Source: Porphyrobacter sp. (GTDB lineage Bacteria > Pseudomonadota > Alphaproteobacteria > Sphingomonadales > Sphingomonadaceae). From it: DNA of 64,000 nt. Both the position numbers and the translations under genes were made by a program. The notes beneath the pieces are model-generated. The model was not told where the DNA came from and searched no databases. It saw only the letters and a program-made list of their open reading frames with translations. Numbering within the stretch: the stretch's first letter is position 1; every line of letters begins with the position of its first letter. The stretch lies in assembly GCA_027531395.1 (NCBI GenBank), contig JAPZRO010000004.1:62001-126000 (forward strand), in the 5' to 3' direction. Of this stretch, positions 29,622 to 38,384 are shown one piece after another.

Positions 29622-30494
29622 CTAGCCGTGCCCTGCGAGGAAGGCGGTGATCAGCGCGGCGGCTTTCCCGGGGTCTTCCTCATGGGCAAGATGGCCGAGA
29701 CCGGGCAGCACTTCAAGCCGTGCTTGCGCGAGCCAGCCTGCCGCGTCCCGCGCCCATTCGAGCGGGATCGCGGGATCCTTGGCGCCGTGGACGAGCAGCA
29801 CCGGATTGCGCACCTCGCCCATCCGCGCGCGCAGGGACGGCAAGTCCCAGTTCGCCATCATCGCGAGCCCGCCGCCCGCGTGCTGGGCGTTCTTGAACAG
29901 CGTCCGGTAACATTCGAACCCCGCAGGATCGATCCGCGAGCGGGTCGAGTTCCACAGGAAGCGCTTGGCTCCGCCGGCCCAGTCGATCGTGCCCGAGAAC
30001 AGGCGCGGCACCAGCGGGTTGACGAACAACGCCTTGGCAATCGCCGGATAGATCTGCGCCAGCGGCCCCGGGAAGGGGCGCAGCGCCGCCGACAGACCGA
30101 CAATTGGCTCGCTGTAGCCGTGCGCCAGCGCCAGTTGCAGCGCCAGCGCCGAGCCTGCCGAATGGCCGACAATCGCCGCAGGTTCGATCTCCAGCGCCTC
30201 CAGCAGCGCGGCGACCTCTGCGGCCATCGTGGGCAGGCTCATCGCTTGAGGATCATGCCCGGTGGTGAAGGCGTGGCGCGGCAGATCGGGCGCGATCACG
30301 GTGTAGTCCTGCGCCAGAAGCGGCATCAACCCGCGCCACGAATGCACCGAGGCTCCGGTGCCGTGGAGCAGCAGCAAGGGCGGGCCCGAACCCATGCGCT
30401 GCACATGCCAGCGCGCCTTGCCGACAGTGACGAAAGAACTCGCTTCGCGGTGCGGCCAGATCAGCCCTTCGCGGTTCCAGTCGAGCCCGCTCAT
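29622..30494 (-). CDS. bchO: BchO, alpha/beta hydrolase of the Mg-chelatase operon
   Basis: BchO proteins accompany bchI and bchD in purple bacteria. A hydrolase fold is certain, but the reaction is not established. The 290-residue protein shows the oxyanion region LLLLHGTGASVHSWRG (residues 40-54), the nucleophile elbow GHSAGS with S112, and the catalytic-His region LGHLAHEEDP near the C-terminus, with an Asp in GAKDPAIP. The start at ATG 30494 overlaps the bchD stop (ATGA). A possible role in handling Mg-porphyrin substrates is a guess from context. Confidence 0.9.
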   Translation of the reverse strand: MSGLDWNREGLIWPHREASSFVTVGKARWHVQRMGSGPPLLLLHGTGASVHSWRGLMPLLAQDYTVIAPDLPRHAFTTGHDPQAMSLPTMAAEVAALLEALEIEPAAIVGHSAGSALALQLALAHGYSEPIVGLSAALRPFPGPLAQIYPAIAKALFVNPLVPRLFSGTIDWAGGAKRFLWNSTRSRIDPAGFECYRTLFKNAQHAGGGLAMMANWDLPSLRARMGEVRNPVLLVHGAKDPAIPLEWARDAAGWLAQARLEVLPGLGHLAHEEDPGKAAALITAFLAGHG

Positions 30495-32191
30495 GCCGCC
30501 TTGCCGAGCGGTTGCACGGCGTTGATCGCGGCCTGCAACATCCGCGCGTCGGCGCGGGGCAGGGCGAGGAAGCGCCCACCCATCGCGTTGGCGAGCGCCG
30601 CACCTTCGGGGCCGGGGCGGGCCGAGATGTCGACCACCAGCGCATCGATCCCGCGCGCATAGATCGCGCGGGCGGCGGCCTCGGCATCCTCCTTGGCCTG
30701 CGCGCGGCCGGGCGAGCCGTCGGCGGCGATGTTGGCGCGCCCGTCGGTCAGCACCACCAGCGCGGCGCTGCGCCCGCGCGCGATCACCGCCTCGGCGCAT
30801 TCGCGCGCGGCGTTGAGGCCCATCGCCAGCGGGGTGCCGCCGCCGCCGGGCAGCTCGGTCAGGCTGCGGCGCGCGCGGGTGAGCGAGCGGGTGGGGGGCA
30901 GGAGCAGCTCGGCGGTCTCGCCCCGGAAGGCGACCAGCGCCACTTCCGAGCGGGTGACATAGGCCTGCGCCAGCATCAGCTCGACCGCGCCCTTGGCCTC
31001 GGCCAGCCGCGCCGCCGCCGCCGAGCCGCTGGCATCGACCGCGAAGATGGTGACGCGCTGGCTGCGCTCCTCGAAGCGGCGGATGCGCAGGTCTTCCTTG
31101 CGCATGATGATCGGCGCGTCGGGGTTTGCGCCCTGCTCGCGGCGGCGCACCGGCTGCCACGGCACGGCGGCGCGCAAGCTGTCGATCAGCGCCAGCTTGG
31201 CCCCGCCGCGCGGCATCCCCGGGCGCGCGCCCAGCGGCTTGCCGCGCGTGGCGGCCTTGCGCTTCTGCCCGGTGCCGCTGGTGTTGCCCCGGCGCGGGGC
31301 CTTGCCTTGCGACAATTGCGCGAGGAGATCGGCCGGGATCGCCGCCTTGGCCGCCTCGACGAGGATGTCGGAGAGGTCCTGCTCCTGCTGCTGCTGTTCG
31401 CTGTCCTGCTGGTTGTCGCGCTCACCGTCAGGGGGCGGGGGCGGTTCGTCTTGCTCCTCGGGGGGCTGCTCCACTTCCTCTGGCGGCAGGCGGGTGGCGC
31501 GCGGGGCGAGCACGAGGCGCACGGCGCCGGCGAGATCGCTCTCCTCCGCCGCGCCGCGCCCGTCGAGCGCGGCGAGGGCGCGGGCCGCCTCTCCGGCAAA
31601 GATCAGCGCGCGCAGGCTCTCGACCCCGAGCATCTCGGCGGTGGCGGCCAGCGCTTTCATCGCCGCCGCATCGAGCGGCGCGACTGCGGCGAGACTGCCC
31701 TTGGGCTTGGCAAGCTCCACCCCCTGCCAGCGGCGCGACTGGCTGAGATCGCAGGCAAAGGCGAGGCGTTCGGTCAGGCTCGCGGGCGGGCCTTCGTCGG
31801 GCTCGACCGCATCGTCGCACAGCACCAGCGCGGCGTTACCTTCATCGAGCGCTTGCGCCAGCCGTCCGGCGATGCTGGCATCCATCCGCTCGGCCATGCC
31901 GGCGATCAGCGCGCCGCCCGCCGCTTCCTCAATCAGCCCGCTCTGGCGCACCGGCTTGCCGGCGGCGAGGCTGGCAGCAAGGTCGATCCCGCCCAGCAGC
32001 CGCTCGTCATCGACATGGCCCGGCATCCGGCGGAGCGCGATATGCTCGGCCAGCGCCGCCACCAGCGCCTCGCGCGCCGGGCTGGAGCCGCGCAGCACCA
32101 TCCCGCCGAACAGCCGGGGAGCGAGAAGGAACAGGCGGGCCGCACGCACCGCTTCATCAAGCGGATCGGCGGTGTCCTCCGCCTGCATCAT
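30491..32191 (-). CDS. bchD: Magnesium chelatase subunit D (BchD)
   Basis: BchD forms the platform ring with BchI in the AAA+ motor of Mg-chelatase. The 566-residue protein has a degenerate AAA domain (no intact Walker A), then an acidic Pro/Gln-rich linker at about 236-275. A C-terminal von Willebrand A (integrin I) domain carries the MIDAS motif D386-A-S-G-S390. The length is normal. Two ATGs in a row lie at 32191 and 32188. The first overlaps the bchI stop as ATGA and is used here. bchO follows with another overlap. Confidence 0.95.
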   Translation of the reverse strand: MMQAEDTADPLDEAVRAARLFLLAPRLFGGMVLRGSSPAREALVAALAEHIALRRMPGHVDDERLLGGIDLAASLAAGKPVRQSGLIEEAAGGALIAGMAERMDASIAGRLAQALDEGNAALVLCDDAVEPDEGPPASLTERLAFACDLSQSRRWQGVELAKPKGSLAAVAPLDAAAMKALAATAEMLGVESLRALIFAGEAARALAALDGRGAAEESDLAGAVRLVLAPRATRLPPEEVEQPPEEQDEPPPPPDGERDNQQDSEQQQQEQDLSDILVEAAKAAIPADLLAQLSQGKAPRRGNTSGTGQKRKAATRGKPLGARPGMPRGGAKLALIDSLRAAVPWQPVRRREQGANPDAPIIMRKEDLRIRRFEERSQRVTIFAVDASGSAAAARLAEAKGAVELMLAQAYVTRSEVALVAFRGETAELLLPPTRSLTRARRSLTELPGGGGTPLAMGLNAARECAEAVIARGRSAALVVLTDGRANIAADGSPGRAQAKEDAEAAARAIYARGIDALVVDISARPGPEGAALANAMGGRFLALPRADARMLQAAINAVQPLGKAA

Positions 32192-33189
32192 CCGAACAGC
32201 TCTTCGATCGCGCGGGTGATCCGCACGGTCGAGCCGGTTTCGTCGAGCACGTCGCGCCGCAGCCGGTGGCGCAGCGCCGAGGGGGCAATCGCGATCAGGT
32301 GCTTGCGGGTCACCGCCTTGGCCCCATCGAGCGCCGCCAGTGCGCGGGCTGCGCGCATCAGGGTGAGCTCGCCGCGCAGACCGTCCGCGCCCACCGCAAG
32401 GCACAGGTTGGCCGCATCGCGCAGCACGTCCTCGGACGGGACCAGCTTGGGTAGCCTGGCCTTGCCCTTGGCGATGCGGTTGAGGATCTTGGTATCCTCC
32501 TCCGCCCAGCGCGCGGCGAAGCCCTGCGGGTCGGCCTCGTTCTCGGCGACCAGCTTCATGATCGCGATCCGCACCTCGATATCCTTGGGCGTGCGCACCT
32601 CGACCGAGAGGCCGAAGCGGTCGAGCAGCTGCGGGCGCAGTTCGCCCTCTTCGGGGTTGCCGCTGCCGATCAGCACGAACTTGGCCGGGTGCCGCACCGA
32701 CAGGCCCTCGCGCTCGACCACGTTCTCGCCTGAGGCGGCGACGTCGAGCAGCAGGTCGACAAGGTGATCCTCGAGCAGGTTGATCTCGTCGATATAGAGG
32801 AAGCCGCGGTGGGCCTTGGCGAGCAGGCCCGGCTCGAACGCCTTCTCGCCCGAACGCAGCGCGCGTTCGAGATCGAGGCTGCCGATCACCCGGTCCTCGG
32901 TCGCGCCGAGCGGCATGTCGACGAAGGGCACCGCGCGCTTCACCATCTTGCCGCGCCCGCAGACCTCGGGATAGCGCGCCTGGTCCTCTTTCGAGGCGCC
33001 ATAGGGGCAGCCCTCGGCCGCCATGATCGGGGGCAGCAGGCTGGCGAGCGCGCGCGCGGCGGTGGACTTGCCCGTCCCGCGATCGCCGAACACCATCACC
33101 CCGCCTACCGAAGGATCGACCGCTGCAATCAGCAGCGCCTGTTTCATCTCGTCCTGACCGACGACTGCGGAAAACGGAAATCGTGCCAT
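32188..33189 (-). CDS. bchI: Magnesium chelatase ATPase subunit I (BchI)
   Basis: BchI is the active AAA+ ATPase of Mg-chelatase. The 333-residue protein has Walker A GDRGTGKST at 35-43 and Walker B FLYIDEIN near 130-137. It also has the BchI-typical insertion around PEVCGRGKMVKRAVPFVDMP and the sensor region GSGNPEEGELRPQLLDRFG. The ATG is at 33189 with no strong Shine-Dalgarno; GTTACAACGCCAGACCT lies upstream. It leads the bchI-bchD-bchO unit. Upstream lie a PpsR-type site (33249-33266) and the codirectional fbpB permease gene, whose stop is 82 bases away. Confidence 0.97.
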   Translation of the reverse strand: MARFPFSAVVGQDEMKQALLIAAVDPSVGGVMVFGDRGTGKSTAARALASLLPPIMAAEGCPYGASKEDQARYPEVCGRGKMVKRAVPFVDMPLGATEDRVIGSLDLERALRSGEKAFEPGLLAKAHRGFLYIDEINLLEDHLVDLLLDVAASGENVVEREGLSVRHPAKFVLIGSGNPEEGELRPQLLDRFGLSVEVRTPKDIEVRIAIMKLVAENEADPQGFAARWAEEDTKILNRIAKGKARLPKLVPSEDVLRDAANLCLAVGADGLRGELTLMRAARALAALDGAKAVTRKHLIAIAPSALRHRLRRDVLDETGSTVRITRAIEELFG

Positions 33190-33248
33190 AGGTCTGGCGT
33201 TGTAACGCGGCCTCGCGGCGGGACAAGCAGCAAGTTGGACAGATGTGC

Positions 33249-33266
33249 CGTCCAGCGTGCTTTACA
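33249..33266 (-). promoter_or_regulatory. PpsR-type operator upstream of bchI
   Basis: On the minus strand TGTAAAGCACGCTGGACG fits TGT-N12-ACG, with the same TGGAC right arm as the bchF/ppaA and bchC sites. It occupies the short gap between fbpB and bchI, 60 bases before the bchI start. Confidence 0.5.
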
Positions 33267-33271
33267 CTCCG

Positions 33272-34951
33272 CTATCTTTTCCCCAGCCGGTTCAGCAGCA
33301 GCACCGGCAGCAGCCCCGCGGCGAGCAGGATCAGCGCGGGGATCGAGGCTTCGACCAGCCGCTCGTCGCTGGCGAGGCGGTAGGTGCGGGTGGCGAGGGT
33401 TTCGAGATTGAAGGGGCGCAGGATCAGCGTCGCGGGCAGTTCGCGCACCGTGTCGATGAACACCAGCGCGGCGGCACCGGCAAGGCTCGGGGCGAGCAGC
33501 GGGGCATAGATGCGCGCCAGCACCCGCGCCGGCCGCGCGCCGAGTGAGCGCGCCGCCGAATCGAGCCCGGGCGGAATGCGCGACAGCCCGCCGCTGACCG
33601 AGTTGTAGGCAACCGTCAGGAACCGCACTGACAGGGCATAGACGAGGATCGCCGCCGTGCCGGTCAGCAGCAGTCCGCCGCTCCACCCGAGCGAATCGCG
33701 GGCGAAGCGCGTCAGGCTCTGGTCGAGCGCGCCCAAGGGGGCGAGCAGACCCACCGCCAGCAGCGCGCCGGGCAGGGCATAGCCCAGCGTCCCCAGCCGG
33801 ATCGCGCCTGCCGTGAGCCGCGAGGCCGAGCGTGCCCGGGCGAAGGCGAGCAGCAGCGCGGCGACAAGGCACACCCCGCTGGTGGCGAGCCCGAGCCACA
33901 GGCTGCCCCGCGCATAGGTTGCCAGATCGCCCGCAGCGGCGCGCGCGGTCTCGGTCAGCGCCATCGCGCCGAGCGCGCCTGCGGGAACCAGAAAGCCGAG
34001 CAGCACCGGGGTGAAGCACGCGAGGAAAGCGAGCGCCTTGCCGGTCGGCGAAAGCGCCACCATCGGCTCGGCCCCTTCGCGCGCCGCCAGCCCGTCGCGG
34101 CTGTCGCTGCGCCCGGCCCGCGTCGCGGCTTCGAGCGCGACCAGCGCGATCACGAAAACCAGCATCACCGCGGCAAGCTTGAGCGCGGCGGCCTTGTCGC
34201 CCATCGCCAGCCAGCTGCGGAAGATCCCGGTCGAGAAGGTGGGGATGGCGAAATATTCGGCGACGCCGAAGTCGGCGAGCACCTCCATCAGCACCAGCGC
34301 GAGGCCGCCGGCGATGGCCGGGCGCGCGGCGGGCAGGGCGACCCGCCAGAAGGCGCGCGCAGGCGCGGCGCCAAGGCTGCGCGCGGCGCGGAACTGGGTC
34401 AGGCTCTGGGTGGCAAAGGCGGTGCGGGCGAGGAGGTAGACGTAAGGATAGAGCACCAACCCCAGCACCAGCGCCGCGCCGCCAAGCGAGCGGATCTGCG
34501 GGAAAGCGTAGTCCGCCGGCCCCCAGCCGGTGGCTGCGCGCAGGGCGCTCTGCACCGGCCCGGCATAGTCGAGCAGGTCGGCATAGATATAGGCCGCGAT
34601 ATAGGCCGGAACCGCCAGCGGCAGCACCAGCGCCCAGCCGAGCACGCGGCGGCCGGGAAACTCGCTCGCGGCTACAAGCCATGCGCAGCCCGTTCCGACC
34701 AGCGCGGCAAAGCCCCCCGCCAGCAGCATCAGCAGGCCGGTGTTGGCGACATATTCGCCCAGCACCGTGCGCGCGAGATGGGCGATCGCCTCGATCCCGC
34801 CCGCGGTCGCGGCGAACAGGATCGCGGCAATCGGCAAGCCCGCCAGCGCGGCGATGGCGAGCGCGGCGAGGCTCCAGCCTGCGCCCGATCCCGCGCTGCC
34901 CTGCGCGCGCGCGCTTGCCTGCGGGCCTGCAAATTGCCTAAGGCGGCTCAC
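33272..34951 (-). CDS. Iron(III) ABC transporter permease (FbpB/SfuB type)
   Basis: This 559-residue protein is a duplicated binding-protein-dependent transport permease with about 12 spans, typical of FbpB/SfuB ferric uptake systems. Two copies of the EAA-like loop are seen, RAARSLGAAPARAFWRVALP (about residues 190-210) and SAARSLGARPARVLARIYAP (about 470-490). These contact the ATPase. The start is GTG 34951; a later start is possible because only 35 bases separate it from the divergent ATPase gene. It partners with the ATPase and lipoprotein genes on the other strand. Iron supply matters to the 4Fe-4S enzymes and reaction centre encoded next door. Confidence 0.88.
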   Translation of the reverse strand: MSRLRQFAGPQASARAQGSAGSGAGWSLAALAIAALAGLPIAAILFAATAGGIEAIAHLARTVLGEYVANTGLLMLLAGGFAALVGTGCAWLVAASEFPGRRVLGWALVLPLAVPAYIAAYIYADLLDYAGPVQSALRAATGWGPADYAFPQIRSLGGAALVLGLVLYPYVYLLARTAFATQSLTQFRAARSLGAAPARAFWRVALPAARPAIAGGLALVLMEVLADFGVAEYFAIPTFSTGIFRSWLAMGDKAAALKLAAVMLVFVIALVALEAATRAGRSDSRDGLAAREGAEPMVALSPTGKALAFLACFTPVLLGFLVPAGALGAMALTETARAAAGDLATYARGSLWLGLATSGVCLVAALLLAFARARSASRLTAGAIRLGTLGYALPGALLAVGLLAPLGALDQSLTRFARDSLGWSGGLLLTGTAAILVYALSVRFLTVAYNSVSGGLSRIPPGLDSAARSLGARPARVLARIYAPLLAPSLAGAAALVFIDTVRELPATLILRPFNLETLATRTYRLASDERLVEASIPALILLAAGLLPVLLLNRLGKR

Positions 34952-34986
34952 CGCACATCCCCGGCTGTCATGGGCAGGATCATCAT

Positions 34987-36006
34987 TTGAGCCTCGAATT
35001 CCGTCATATTGCCCATGCTTATGGCCAGGTCCGGGCGCTGGAGGATGTGAGCTTCAGCGCGCCGACCGGCGAGATCACCTGTCTGCTTGGCGCGTCGGGT
35101 TGCGGGAAGTCAACTCTGCTGGCGCTCGCCGCGGGGATGCTGCGGCTGCAACAGGGCGCGATCCTGCTCGATGGCGCGGTGCTGGCCGATGATCGCACCT
35201 GCCCGCCGCCCGAAGACCGGCCGGTGGGCCTCGTGTTCCAGGACGGCGCGCTGTTTCCGCACATGACCATCGCCGCCAATCTCGCCTTCGGCCTGCCCAA
35301 GGCGCGCCACGGCGAGATCGAGGGGTGGCTGGCGCAGGTCGGCCTCGCGGGGCTGGGCGCGCGCTATCCGCACGAGCTTTCGGGCGGTCAGCAGCAGCGC
35401 GCCGCATTGGCGCGGGCGATGGCGCCGGGGCCGCAGGTGCTGCTGATGGACGAGCCCTTCGCCAGCGTCGACATCGTCCTGCGCCGCCGCTTGCGCCGCG
35501 ACTGCCGCATCATCCTGCGCGAGCGCGGCGCGACCACGGTGCTGGTCACCCACGATCCCGCCGAGGCGCTCGACATTGCCGACCGGATCGCGGTGATGGA
35601 GGCCGGACGGATCGTCCAGTTCGCCTCGCCGCAGGAATTGCACGATGCCCCCGCCAGCGCGGCGGTGGGCGCGATGTTCAGCGGCGCGCAGGTGGTGGCG
35701 GGCACGCGGGGCGAGGGCGGCTTTGCCTCGGCCTTCGGTCTGTGGCCTGCGGACTGTGCGCTGGGGAGCTTGCCCGATGCGGCGGCGGTCGATTTGCTGG
35801 TTCATGCCGATGCGCTCGATCTGGCCGAGGACGGTGCGGGCCTGCGGGTGCGCGATTGCCATGCGCAAGGCAAGGGCGTGCGGGTGGTGCTGGTCGCCCC
35901 CGACGGCAGCGAGATCACGGTCGAAACCGCCGCGCCGGTCGATCCTGCGGCGCGCTACCGGGTAATTCCGCGCGCGGGCACGCTGAGGGTGTTCGCCCGG
36001 AATTAG
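34987..36006 (+). CDS. Iron(III) ABC transporter ATP-binding protein (FbpC type)
   Basis: The 339-residue ATPase has Walker A GASGCGKST near residues 35-43, the Q-loop in LVFQDGALFPHM, the signature LSGGQQQR near 127-134, and Walker B VLLMDEPFASVD. A C-terminal regulatory domain of about 100 residues follows, as in FbpC/PotA-like proteins. The only plausible start is TTG 34987 with GCAGGAT ahead; MSLEFRHIAHAYGQV is the expected N-terminus. It is divergent from the permease gene and followed by the binding-protein gene after 64 bases. Confidence 0.9.
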   Translation: MSLEFRHIAHAYGQVRALEDVSFSAPTGEITCLLGASGCGKSTLLALAAGMLRLQQGAILLDGAVLADDRTCPPPEDRPVGLVFQDGALFPHMTIAANLAFGLPKARHGEIEGWLAQVGLAGLGARYPHELSGGQQQRAALARAMAPGPQVLLMDEPFASVDIVLRRRLRRDCRIILRERGATTVLVTHDPAEALDIADRIAVMEAGRIVQFASPQELHDAPASAAVGAMFSGAQVVAGTRGEGGFASAFGLWPADCALGSLPDAAAVDLLVHADALDLAEDGAGLRVRDCHAQGKGVRVVLVAPDGSEITVETAAPVDPAARYRVIPRAGTLRVFARN

Positions 36007-36029
36007 CGCTTGCGCTGCATCAGATAATA

Positions 36030-36046
36030 TTGCAAGTCATTCGCAA
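36030..36046. promoter_or_regulatory. Fur-like palindrome upstream of the ferric-binding lipoprotein gene
   Basis: TTGCAAGTCATTCGCAA is an imperfect palindrome resembling alphaproteobacterial Fur boxes (TTGCRA...TYGCAA with a central TCATT). It lies 25 bases before the fbpA-like ATG, in the gap after the ATPase gene, where a promoter would be expected. Confidence 0.5.
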
Positions 36047-36070
36047 CTTGTAACCGGAAAGCTCCCCGCC

Positions 36071-37120
36071 ATGAAGAAACTGCTGCTCGGCCTCATCGCC
36101 TGCGCCGGCCTTGCCCTGACTGCCGCCTGTTCGGAAACCCCCGAGGGTGAGGGCGCCGCGGTGCCGATCACCGGCGAGGTCAACATCTATTCCTCGCGCC
36201 ACTACGACACCGATCTGGCGCTCTACGAGGACTTCACCAAGGCGACCGGCATCAAGGTCAACCGCATCGAGGCCGATGCCGACGCGCTGATCGAGCGGAT
36301 CAAGTCCGAAGGCGAGTTCAGCCCGGCGGATATCCTCATCACGGTCGATGCCGGGCGGCTGTGGCGCGCCGAGGAAGCGGGCGTGCTGGGCGCGGTCGAT
36401 TCGAAGGTGCTCAAGGAGCGCATCCCCGCGCATCTGCGCCACCCTGACGGGCTGTGGTTCGGCCTTTCCACCCGCGCGCGGATCATCATCTACAACAAGG
36501 CCGCAGGCGTGCCGCAGGGCCTTGCCAATTACGCCGATCTCGCCGATCCGAAGTGGAAGGGGCAGATCTGCGTGCGCTCCTCCTCCAACATCTACAACAT
36601 CTCGCTGCTCTCCAGCATCATCGCCCACAAGGGCGCGGCCGAGGCGGAGACGTGGGCCAAGGGCGTGGTCGCCAACTTCAAGCAGGCGCCGCAGGGCAAC
36701 GACACGTCGATGATCGAGGCGGTGGCGGCGGGCGAGTGCCGCATCTCGATCGTCAACACCTACTACCTTGCGCGCTATGCCGCGGGCGAGGGCAAGGAAA
36801 AGGCGATCTTCGATGCCGTGGGCGTGATCTTCCCCGATCAGGCCGGCACCGGCACCCACGTCAACATCTCGGGCGCCGGCGTGGTCAAGACCGCGCCCAA
36901 CCGCGAGAATGCGGTGAAGTTCCTCGAATATCTCACCTCGGAAAGCGCCCAGCGCTACTTTGCCGACGGCAACAACGAATATCCTGCGGCCACCGGCCTC
37001 AAGGCCAATTCGGCGGTCGAGCAGCTGGGCGCGTTCAAATCCGACACGCTCAACGCGGCGGAAATCGGCAAGGGCCAGGCCGAGGCGGTGAAGATCTTCG
37101 ACCGCGCGGGCTGGAATTGA
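36071..37120 (+). CDS. Ferric iron-binding lipoprotein of the ABC transporter (FbpA family)
   Basis: The 349-residue protein is a class of periplasmic-binding protein that binds Fe3+. It begins with EVNIYSSRHYDTD after the leader and has NTYYLARYAAG, which contains the paired tyrosines that ligate iron in FbpA. The N-terminal sequence MKKLLLGLIACAGLALTAAC ends in a lipobox (C20), so it is likely lipid-anchored rather than freely periplasmic. It is downstream of the ATPase gene, preceded by a Fur-like box. Other elements are conserved, including SGAGVVKTAPN near the C-terminal lobe. Confidence 0.9.
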   Translation: MKKLLLGLIACAGLALTAACSETPEGEGAAVPITGEVNIYSSRHYDTDLALYEDFTKATGIKVNRIEADADALIERIKSEGEFSPADILITVDAGRLWRAEEAGVLGAVDSKVLKERIPAHLRHPDGLWFGLSTRARIIIYNKAAGVPQGLANYADLADPKWKGQICVRSSSNIYNISLLSSIIAHKGAAEAETWAKGVVANFKQAPQGNDTSMIEAVAAGECRISIVNTYYLARYAAGEGKEKAIFDAVGVIFPDQAGTGTHVNISGAGVVKTAPNRENAVKFLEYLTSESAQRYFADGNNEYPAATGLKANSAVEQLGAFKSDTLNAAEIGKGQAEAVKIFDRAGWN

Positions 37121-37265
37121 GCGGCGGGTTGATCTGCCGCAATCCAAGGCCCGCTTTCACCCCTTATCACTAAACTGTCTTGAAGGGGGCGCGCCTATCG
37201 TCCATTTGCGCCCCCATTCCGGCTGCCCGTCACGGGCGGCGCCGATCACAGTTCCGAGGCCCGTT

Positions 37266-38081
37266 TTGAACCAGCTCACCCTGACCCGCGACCAGTTCAC
37301 CGAAAGCGCGGCGCTCTCCGTCGAGACCATCACCGAAGTCCACCACTGGTGCGACGGGCTGTTCAGCCTCAAGATGACGCGCCCGGCGAGCTTCCGTTTC
37401 CGCTCGGGCGAGTTCGTGATGATCGGCCTGCCGGGCGACAACGGCAAGCCGCTGCTGCGCGCCTATTCGGTCGCCTCGCCGTCCTATGCCGAGGAGCTCG
37501 AATTCCTCTCGATCAAGGTGCAGGACGGCCCGCTGACCTCGCGCCTGCAATATATCCAGCCGGGCGATCCGATCTATCTCGGCAAGAAGCCGACCGGCAC
37601 GCTCGTCACCGACGCGCTGCTGCCGGGCAAGCGGCTGTTCATGCTCTCGACCGGCACCGGCCTTGCGCCCTTCATGAGCCTCGTGCGCGATCCCGAGGTC
37701 TACGGGATGTTCGAGGAGGTGATCGTCGTCCACTCGGTGCGCAACGTCGCCGAACTGGCCTATCGCGAGCTGCTCGAAAGCAAGCTCGAAGGCGATCCGC
37801 TGCTCGAGGATGAAGACCGCGCGCGGATGATCTACGTGCCGACCGTCACCCGCGAGCCCTTCCGCACCACGGGCCGCATCCAGCAGCTGATCGACGATGG
37901 CCGCCTGTTCGAACAGTCCAAGGGTCCGCAGCACTTCGTTCCCGAGGAAGACCGCGTGATGCTGTGCGGCTCGATGGCGATGATCAAGGACCACGCCGCC
38001 GATCTCGAAGCCCGCGGATTCGAGGAAGGCGCGAACAGCAAGCCCGGCCAGTTCGTGATCGAACGGGCGTTTGTTGGCTGA
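37266..38081 (+). CDS. fpr: Ferredoxin--NADP+ reductase
   Basis: This 271-residue FAD enzyme exchanges electrons between NADPH and ferredoxin/flavodoxin. The FAD site RAYSVASPSYAEELEFLSIK lies near residues 66-85 and the NADP site LSTGTGLAPFMSLVRDPEVY near 125-145. The C-terminal sequence ends FVIERAFVG, as in bacterial subclass I FNRs. No ATG exists in frame. I use TTG 37266 (MNQLTLTRDQF), which has GAGG about 7 bases upstream. TTG 37206 is an alternative. It could serve the iron or pigment-reductase systems next to it, though this is unproven. Confidence 0.88.
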   Translation: MNQLTLTRDQFTESAALSVETITEVHHWCDGLFSLKMTRPASFRFRSGEFVMIGLPGDNGKPLLRAYSVASPSYAEELEFLSIKVQDGPLTSRLQYIQPGDPIYLGKKPTGTLVTDALLPGKRLFMLSTGTGLAPFMSLVRDPEVYGMFEEVIVVHSVRNVAELAYRELLESKLEGDPLLEDEDRARMIYVPTVTREPFRTTGRIQQLIDDGRLFEQSKGPQHFVPEEDRVMLCGSMAMIKDHAADLEARGFEEGANSKPGQFVIERAFVG

Positions 38082-38095
38082 CCTTTTGGCCCAAT

Positions 38096-38290
38096 CGTCT
38101 CCCCGGACTTGATCCGGGGCCCCGCTGCCTTTTGTGCTTTTGATCGAAGAAGAAGCGGGATCCCGGGTCAAGCCCGGGAAGACGAGAATTTATCGCGCCA
38201 ACCCTCCCCGTCACCCCAGCGCAAGCTGGGGCCTAGTGCCTCACAGAGCAGCGCTTGCCGCCCTAGGTCCCAGCTTGCGCTGGGATGACG
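38096..38290. repeat. Four hairpin-GACG repeat units in the fpr-acyl-CoA dehydrogenase gap
   Basis: The 303-base gap between fpr and the next gene contains four short perfect hairpins, each flanked on one side by (C/A/T)GACG or its complement: CCCCGGA...TCCGGGG (38101-38119), CCCGGG...CCCGGG (38162-38178), CCCCAGC...GCTGGGG (38214-38231) and TCCCAGC...GCTGGGA (38268-38285). They form two inverted pairs. I see no gene in the stretch. Confidence 0.7.
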
Positions 38291-38384
38291 CGATGTCGCG
38301 CACCCCCACTTTCGCGCTTGACCCTAGGCGAGGCGCGGGCTTCTATCGTGGCAAATCGAAACCCATTTGCCGGAGAGAACCCCC

